Assembly (NCBI GenBank): GCA_934254925.1
Contig: CAKQMD010000008.1
Coordinates: forward strand, 1 to 56,269
DNA: 56,269 nt
Direction of reading: 5' to 3'
Source: an uncultured Alphaproteobacteria bacterium
GTDB lineage: Bacteria; Pseudomonadota; Alphaproteobacteria; RF32; CAG-239
Position numbers and translations under genes: made by a program
Shown here: positions 51,842 to 56,269 of the stretch, piece by piece
Position numbering within the stretch: position 1 is the first letter of the stretch
Layout of the letters: every line of letters starts with the position of its first letter
Notes under the pieces: model-generated
Seen by the model: only the letters and a program-made list of their open reading frames with translations
Database searches by the model: none
Told to the model about the DNA's origin: nothing

Positions 51842-52510
51842 TTAGGAAAATAAGGAAAGAAGGAGGCCGACGGAAAGAGGGATGGACAAATTGTCGTCGA
51901 TACCGATTTTGTCTTCAAAGACTTCGGCAAAGGTAGCGACAACACAAGCGGCCAAACCGGCGACTGAAAAAGGAAAAAGAGGCGCGTAAAGCAAATTGAC
52001 GACGATGGCGGACCCCAAGAAGGCAGCTGTTCCGGCAAGGGATTTGTCTTTGTAAATTTTCTTTGAGACGACGGCACGCCCCACCAAGGCGGCCAACGTG
52101 TCGGAAACGAGCATCACCGTCATGGCGATCATTGCAATGATTTTGCCGAAAAGCAAAAGGCAGGCGATTGCGGCAATCAACACGTAAAAAGAACCGCTGA
52201 TCTGAAAAAAACTGCGTTTGGTTTCCTTTTTGCGCAAAATGTGGCAAAAGAGAAGGCCAAAGCTCTTCCTGGCCCATTTCCACCTTTTGTAATGGCCGTA
52301 TTCTAGCAAAGAGTCGCCAAAAAGCAGCAAGGAGAAAACCGACAGGGAAAGCGGCCGCGGCGCAAAATAGATCAAAGCCGGAATCCACAAGGAGCTCAAA
52401 TGAAGCAACTTGCGGTAAATCTCTTTTTTATAGGATTTTTCCAGTTCGATTTTGACTTTATGTTCTTTGATGCATATTTTGGGCATGGCCGATGGTTTCC
52501 GTTTTTTCAT
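51842..52510 (-). CDS. DGK1/SEC59-family lipid kinase-like membrane protein (paralogue)
   Basis: 222 aa; ATG 52510 or 52486. About six membrane helices. Shares with 28935-29549 the KEIYRKLLHLSSLWIPALIYF start, MLVSDTLAALVGRAVV, DKSLAGTAAFLG and DKIGIDDNLSIPLSVGL. Other residues diverge. It stands alone, away from any phospholipid-transferase gene; substrate (diacylglycerol or an isoprenoid alcohol) is not known. Confidence 0.68.
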   Translation of the reverse strand: MKKRKPSAMPKICIKEHKVKIELEKSYKKEIYRKLLHLSSLWIPALIYFAPRPLSLSVFSLLLFGDSLLEYGHYKRWKWARKSFGLLFCHILRKKETKRSFFQISGSFYVLIAAIACLLLFGKIIAMIAMTVMLVSDTLAALVGRAVVSKKIYKDKSLAGTAAFLGSAIVVNLLYAPLFPFSVAGLAACVVATFAEVFEDKIGIDDNLSIPLSVGLLLSLFS

Positions 52511-52649
52511 ACAAGCTCAGGATAAGGCAATTCTTTCAAATAAGATATATATAAGTATGCCTGTGTATAATTTAAACAAATATTTGATTGTGCCGCGGAA
52601 AGATTTAGTCTGTAAATAAACATGCGATTCAATCAGATAGGAATTTCGT

Positions 52650-53348
52650 TTGGCAGATTTCGGCACAGAACTTATTCGCGGTTTTATCGTCCACCGTTAT
52701 AAAAATTTTATTCTGGATGTTAAAATTGCAGATAACCGGATTGTCCCGGTATTTTGTCCGGACGATGATTCCGGCGCCGGTTTTTACAAAGAAGGGACGG
52801 AAGTCTTTGTCACGCGGCTCAAGGGGCGTTCCAAACTGCATTATGAGCTGCAGCTGGCCAATCCCGGAGGCGGGGTGGTCATGGTCAACCCGCGCTATAA
52901 CCGCGAGATGTTTGAGCAAGCCTGGGAGCAGGGGCTTTTGCCAGAGTTTTCCGATTATGCCGAGCTTTGCCCGATTCTGCATACCGAACAGCTGAGCCAT
53001 GCCGATTATGAACTGACCAATGCCGCCGGAGACAAGCATTTTGTTTACTTAACGGACGTCTACAACAAACGCGGCGCTTATGCCGTTTTTCCCGCGGCGG
53101 TGAATTTTTTTGAGCTTGAAATGTTTGAAGAACTGCGCAAACTCCGCGAAAAAGGCTATAAAACCACCGTCTTCATGATTGTTCCCCGAATGGACTGCAT
53201 CGCAGTGCAGTTTGTCTGGAATATTGACCCGATTGCCGCGGCAAAAATTTATGAAGAAGCAAAAAATGGGTTGGATTTCGTTAGTTATTCTTGCAACATT
53301 AATCAAAAAAGTGTATCTCTGGCAAATAAACTGAAAATCATCTATTGA
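52650..53348 (+). CDS. sfsA: SfsA family protein
   Basis: 232 aa from TTG 52650 (AGGA 8 bp upstream). Landmarks: N-terminal OB-like half with CPDDDSGAGFYKEGTEVFVTR, then VMVNPRYNREMFEQAW, and the nuclease-like half with RKLREKGYKTTVFMIVPRMDCIAVQF. SfsA proteins bind DNA and have been linked to sugar fermentation. It is first in sfsA-map-radC. Confidence 0.75.
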   Translation: MADFGTELIRGFIVHRYKNFILDVKIADNRIVPVFCPDDDSGAGFYKEGTEVFVTRLKGRSKLHYELQLANPGGGVVMVNPRYNREMFEQAWEQGLLPEFSDYAELCPILHTEQLSHADYELTNAAGDKHFVYLTDVYNKRGAYAVFPAAVNFFELEMFEELRKLREKGYKTTVFMIVPRMDCIAVQFVWNIDPIAAAKIYEEAKNGLDFVSYSCNINQKSVSLANKLKIIY

Positions 53349-53363
53349 TAAAGGATAAAGAAG

Positions 53364-54167
53364 GTGTCTGTAAAAAGAAAAGATGGGATAATGATTCACA
53401 ATGCCGAAGAGTTTGAGGGCATGCGCAAGGCAGGGCGCCTGGCTGCCGAATGCCTGGACTATATTACACCTTATGTTCAGGTCGGCGTTTCGACAGGAGA
53501 ATTGGACGACCTCTGCCGGGAGTTTATGGTTTCACGCCAGGCTGTTCCCGCCTGCTTGGGATATCGCGGTTATCCAAAATCCGTGTGCATTTCCATCAAC
53601 CATGTCATTTGTCACGGTATTCCCGATTATGAAAGAAAATTGATCGACGGAGATATTTTGAATATCGACGTCACGGCAATCGTCGACGGTTGGTACGGTG
53701 ATACCAGCCGCATGTACTATGCCGGAAAACCCAAAATCAAAGCCCAGCGCCTTTGCGAAGTGACCTATGAATGCATGATGCGCGCGATTGACCTGGTGCG
53801 CCCCGGGGCTCGTCTGGGAGACATCGGACAGGTTATTGAAGATTATGCGCACAAATACGGCTATTCGGTTGTTGACATGTTTTGCGGCCATGGCCTCGGC
53901 CGGGTTTTTCATGATCTTCCGAACGTAATGCACGTCGGCCGCAAGGGAACGGGAACCGTTTTGGAAGAAGGCATGTTTTTTACCATTGAACCGATGATCA
54001 ATATCGGCCGTCCCGACGGCATCATTTTGAAAGACGGTTGGACGGCTGTTACACGGGACAAGTCTCTTTCTGCTCAGTTTGAACATTCCATGGGCGTTAC
54101 CAAAGATGGTGTGGAAGTCTTTACCTATTCTCCGCGCGGCCTGGACAAACCTCCTTATAAACTCTGA
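53364..54167 (+). CDS. map: Methionine aminopeptidase type I
   Basis: 267 aa from GTG 53364 (AGGA 8 bp upstream); ATG 53391 is the alternative and gives the usual 258 aa. Removes initiator Met. Metal ligands: Asp in NIDVTAIVDGWYGDTSRMYY (two), His in GHGLGRVFHDLPNV, Glu in FTIEPMINIG and Glu near SAQFEHSMGV. No zinc-finger extension. Confidence 0.95.
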   Translation: MSVKRKDGIMIHNAEEFEGMRKAGRLAAECLDYITPYVQVGVSTGELDDLCREFMVSRQAVPACLGYRGYPKSVCISINHVICHGIPDYERKLIDGDILNIDVTAIVDGWYGDTSRMYYAGKPKIKAQRLCEVTYECMMRAIDLVRPGARLGDIGQVIEDYAHKYGYSVVDMFCGHGLGRVFHDLPNVMHVGRKGTGTVLEEGMFFTIEPMINIGRPDGIILKDGWTAVTRDKSLSAQFEHSMGVTKDGVEVFTYSPRGLDKPPYKL

Positions 54168-54182
54168 CAATAAGAGTCCTCT

Positions 54183-54905
54183 ATGACTGAAACTAAGAAA
54201 AACGCCAAACAACCGGATTATCTCGGACATCGAAAAAGACTAAGAGCAAGGTTCCTCAGCAACGAGGGGCAGGATATGCCCGATTATGAGTTGCTGGAGC
54301 TGATCTTGACAACCGCCATTCCGCGACGCGATGTGAAACCTTTGGCTAAAACGCTGATTCGTACTTTTGGCAGCTTTGCCAACGTCATTAACGCGCCTCA
54401 AGCCAAATTGTTGGAAATTGAGGGGATCCGAGAAACGACACTGACGATCATGAAAGCCATCAAAGCCGGTGCTTTGCGCATGAGCTGGCAAAACCTCAAA
54501 TCTTCTGATGAACCGATTCTAAATAACCAGGACGCTTTGATCGATTATTGCCGTGCCGCAATGTGTTATCAGGATGTTGAAGAGTTTCGGATTATTTTTT
54601 TGGACAGCAAATTAAAAGTAATCGGCGAGGAAACGCAGCAGAAAGGAACCATAAACCAGGTCGCCATTCATCCGCGAGAAGTCATAAAAGCGGCCATAGA
54701 CCGACAGGCCTATGCCATTGTCATGGTCCACAACCATCCTTCTGGCATTGTCCTTCCCTCGGCGCCGGATGTTGCCATAACCAAACATGTGGAAGAAGCT
54801 GCTTTCTTCGTCGGTATTTTATTGGTTGATCACATTATTGTAAGCAAAAATGATGTTTTCAGCTTCAGAGACCACGGACTCATCATTGATCGTAATAAGA
54901 AATAA
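54183..54905 (+). CDS. radC: RadC family MPN/JAB-domain protein
   Basis: 240 aa. N-terminal helix-hairpin-helix segment (GHRKRLRARFLSN ... LLEIEGIRETTLTIM) and a C-terminal JAB1/MPN domain with HNHPSGIVLPSAPDV, the metal-dependent peptidase-like motif EMxHx7Sx10D reduced to HNHPSG. DNA repair role is not proven for the family. 15 bp after map. Confidence 0.9.
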   Translation: MTETKKNAKQPDYLGHRKRLRARFLSNEGQDMPDYELLELILTTAIPRRDVKPLAKTLIRTFGSFANVINAPQAKLLEIEGIRETTLTIMKAIKAGALRMSWQNLKSSDEPILNNQDALIDYCRAAMCYQDVEEFRIIFLDSKLKVIGEETQQKGTINQVAIHPREVIKAAIDRQAYAIVMVHNHPSGIVLPSAPDVAITKHVEEAAFFVGILLVDHIIVSKNDVFSFRDHGLIIDRNKK

Positions 54906-54942
54906 CTCGGCAAGCAAATAAGTTTAAGCGAAAGGAAGACAA

Positions 54943-55197
54943 ATGGATCGAATGGGAACAATTCTTGCTTATGCGGCGGTGGCGGCGGTTATTGCCGCTT
55001 TGGCCGTGTTTTCTTTTTATTTGGTGCTGTTTTTGTTGCCGATTTTATTGGCCGTGTTCCTGTTTGCCGGCGGCCTCAACCTGATTTCGGCCTTTGGGGA
55101 CAAACGCCGCGGTAACCGTCGGAAAACGCCGACGAAGCCGACGGAGAACATCATCGATGCCGAATATGAAATTTTGGACGACAAAAACCGCCGTTAA
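54943..55197 (+). CDS. Small hypothetical membrane protein
   Basis: 84 aa; ATG follows AAAGGAAG. One long or two close membrane helices in residues 5-48 and a basic tail ending in NIIDAEYEILDDKNRR. No family recognised; may be expressed with radC. Confidence 0.5.
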   Translation: MDRMGTILAYAAVAAVIAALAVFSFYLVLFLLPILLAVFLFAGGLNLISAFGDKRRGNRRKTPTKPTENIIDAEYEILDDKNRR

Positions 55198-55289
55198 CCT
55201 GTTTTTGAAGTATAAAGGTTGACCGTTCAAGAAAAAAATGTTATACCCATCACATTAAAACTACTATTATTAAATTAAAATTCAAAAAA

Positions 55290-55715
55290 ATGAAAAGAGA
55301 ACAAAGACCTGTCTGTCTTCTGATTATTGAAGACGCCGTCAACGGAATTGTTTCCGAGTATCCGGATTTTTTGGCCGGCGGCCGTTCGGAACGGGAACTG
55401 CAAATTTTCATTAGCTATGCCAAATGGTGCGCGCTGATTGTAAAAAACGGGCGAGGAAGCGATGAGGCTTTCAAAACTTATGCTTTGTCCGCGTTAAAAC
55501 AAATTCGAACGCCGTCGCTTGACAATATGAAAAAATACATGGAAGCTTGTAAGCTTGTTGACATTCATGCCGATTTTACGGCTTTGGAAAAACATCGGGC
55601 CCCTTTGTTGTGCGGTTATTCTGAAGCCGACCTGCCTGTTGAGGAAGGTGAGGGCGACCGGACGTTGGCGCGTGTCGTCGAATTGGTTAAAGCGATTATG
55701 CAGCATGATGCTTAG
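55290..55715 (+). CDS. Hypothetical protein with SD-less leader
   Basis: 141 aa, soluble, acidic end. Helical (ELQIFISYAKWCALIVKNGRG; ALKQIRTPSLDNMKKYMEACKL). The ATG follows AAATTAAAATTCAAAAAA, without ribosome site. Single-gene unit ended by the hairpin at 55734. No family recognised. Confidence 0.5.
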   Translation: MKREQRPVCLLIIEDAVNGIVSEYPDFLAGGRSERELQIFISYAKWCALIVKNGRGSDEAFKTYALSALKQIRTPSLDNMKKYMEACKLVDIHADFTALEKHRAPLLCGYSEADLPVEEGEGDRTLARVVELVKAIMQHDA

Positions 55716-55733
55716 GGCAAATGACAGTCAGAG

Positions 55734-55762
55734 AAAAACGAATGTCGCAGACATTCGTTTTT
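55734..55762 (+). terminator. Terminator
   Basis: 13-bp stem AAAAACGAATGTC / GACATTCGTTTTT with a GCA loop, 18 bp past the stop of the preceding gene. Confidence 0.92.
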
Positions 55763-55848
55763 TGTTTTTAAAACCAAAGGTTAAGATGAATATCCTAAGG
55801 CAGCATCTACATAAAAAAGGTCTCAGCAACAAAATGTGAGGATTTGCC

Positions 55849-56151
55849 ATGAAAAAAGTATTGATGCTGTTTTTGCCGTTGTTGGCCGTTGGCTGTGTCA
55901 GCAAAGTTGCCGTAAAGGATATTGAAAAATACAAATGCGGCGCGGCGATAATTTCCACCAAATATCTGAGCGACGATTCTTATGTCGTCAATATTGACGG
56001 CCGGAATAACGTTCTGACACATGTTGTTTCAGAGAGCGGTGACAAATATGAAAACATTGCCACCGGTCTAGTCTTGTGGAAAAAGGACGGAGACACTTTC
56101 CTTCAGGTTAAAGGAAAGAACTTTCCCCAATGCAAGCTGATGGTTGATTGA
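55849..56151 (+). CDS. MliC-like lipoprotein (lysozyme inhibitor family)
   Basis: 100 aa. Lipobox LLAVGCVS gives Cys16. The core has KYKCGAAIIST, NNVLTHVVSESGDKYENIATGLVLWKKDG and NFPQCKL, matching the MliC layout (YxC ... SASGxKY ... WxKG ... C) with two Cys that can form the disulphide. MliC proteins block c-type lysozyme at the outer membrane. ATG follows AGGA. Family call by pattern only. Confidence 0.65.
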   Translation: MKKVLMLFLPLLAVGCVSKVAVKDIEKYKCGAAIISTKYLSDDSYVVNIDGRNNVLTHVVSESGDKYENIATGLVLWKKDGDTFLQVKGKNFPQCKLMVD

Positions 56152-56185
56152 CGGAAACCAAGTCGTTTTTTCGCAGATAAGGCTC

Positions 56186-56210
56186 AAAGCTCCGGCAAAA
56201 CCGGAGCTTT
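56186..56210 (+). terminator. Terminator
   Basis: 10-bp stem AAAGCTCCGG / CCGGAGCTTT with a CAAAA loop, T-rich after, 34 bp past the stop of the MliC-like gene. Confidence 0.9.
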
Positions 56211-56212
56211 TT

Positions 56213-56269
56213 GCAAACCGGCGATCCGTTGTCTCGCCTAGCCCTGGTAATCGAACCTCTCCCCAGAGG
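56213..56269. repeat. Dispersed repeat, related to 35773-35829
   Basis: GCAAACCGGCG then CGCCTA-N3-CTGGTA and RTCGAMC recur here and near the tRNA-Pro gene with about 70% identity over 50 bp by eye. A small hairpin CCTCT-CCCC-AGAGG ends the window. It is cut by the window edge. Confidence 0.5.

Noticed and set aside
56235..56269. tRNA gene at the right edge
   Set aside because: The GGTTCGATT-like stretch on the minus strand has no pairing T stem and no acceptor complement; treated as part of a dispersed repeat.
1..56269. CRISPR array
   Set aside because: No regularly spaced direct repeats of suitable length and no cas genes were seen by eye.

Overview
The window is chromosomal DNA of an alphaproteobacterium. 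The strongest evidence is a circularly permuted, two-piece tmRNA gene (49441-49712, minus) whose tag reads ANDNFAPVAIAA. It is followed by an SspB-alpha type ClpXP adaptor and a small ribbon-helix-helix protein. The gene order yceD-rpmF-plsX-fabH-ihfA-merR and the BamE, RecG/Mfd and YceD neighbourhoods agree. The cell is Gram-negative (outer-membrane porin, autotransporter, BamE, phosphoethanolamine transferase) and carries a flagellin gene. I cannot name genus or species.

Layout. 1-2330: end of a flagellin gene, then clpX and clpP on the minus strand. 2417-7981: a tightly overlapping Gtr-type glycosylation operon (GtrB-like, GT2, two paralogous membrane glycosyltransferase-like proteins, GtrA-like flippase). 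7965-11257: cyclophilin, a small nucleotidyltransferase, and an isolated phage tail-fibre plus tail-accessory pair enclosed by terminators. 11356-15637: ATP-grasp ligase / inactive-transglutaminase-7TM / pepsin-like protease cluster, with a divergent secreted protein. 15664-17926: two orphan genes and an OprB-type porin. 17929-24914: recG and mfd back to back, then small genes. 24924-27220: small membrane, DUF488, acetyltransferase and orphan genes. 27311-31659: a lipid-A modification locus (eptA-like plus a DGK1/SEC59-like lipid kinase) divergent from a PmrAB-like two-component system. 31631-35296: an AIDA-type autotransporter, then a NUDIX and a P-loop gene that look acquired. 35297-35976: gene-free DNA with tRNA-derived mosaic repeats, then tRNA-Pro(GGG). 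36130-40449: merR, ihfA, fabH, plsX, rpmF, yceD, bamE. 40514-44271: an inverted duplication of an ArsB/NhaD-type transporter with its flanks. 44314-48703: hydrolase, cysE, mnmA, two secreted proteins, trmJ. 48681-49712: RHH gene, sspB and ssrA. 49832-56269: orphan genes, dut, a second DGK1-like gene, sfsA, map, radC and an MliC-type lipoprotein.

How it fits together. ClpX, ClpP, SspB and tmRNA, the full set for tagging and destroying stalled translation products, lie in one window. EptA-like enzymes release diacylglycerol from phosphatidylethanolamine; the adjacent DGK1-like protein is a candidate for recycling it, and the divergent two-component system is the candidate regulator.

The most unusual pattern is a set of seven or eight orphan genes (16095/16494, 27220, 40801, 43930, 49832, 51679, 55290). 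They lack a Shine-Dalgarno sequence, have an A/T-only leader ending in ATTATG-like sequence, and mostly stand as single-gene units closed by their own hairpin. Other genes here usually carry AGGA/GGAG sites. Two of the set share an almost identical leader at the ends of the inverted transporter duplication.
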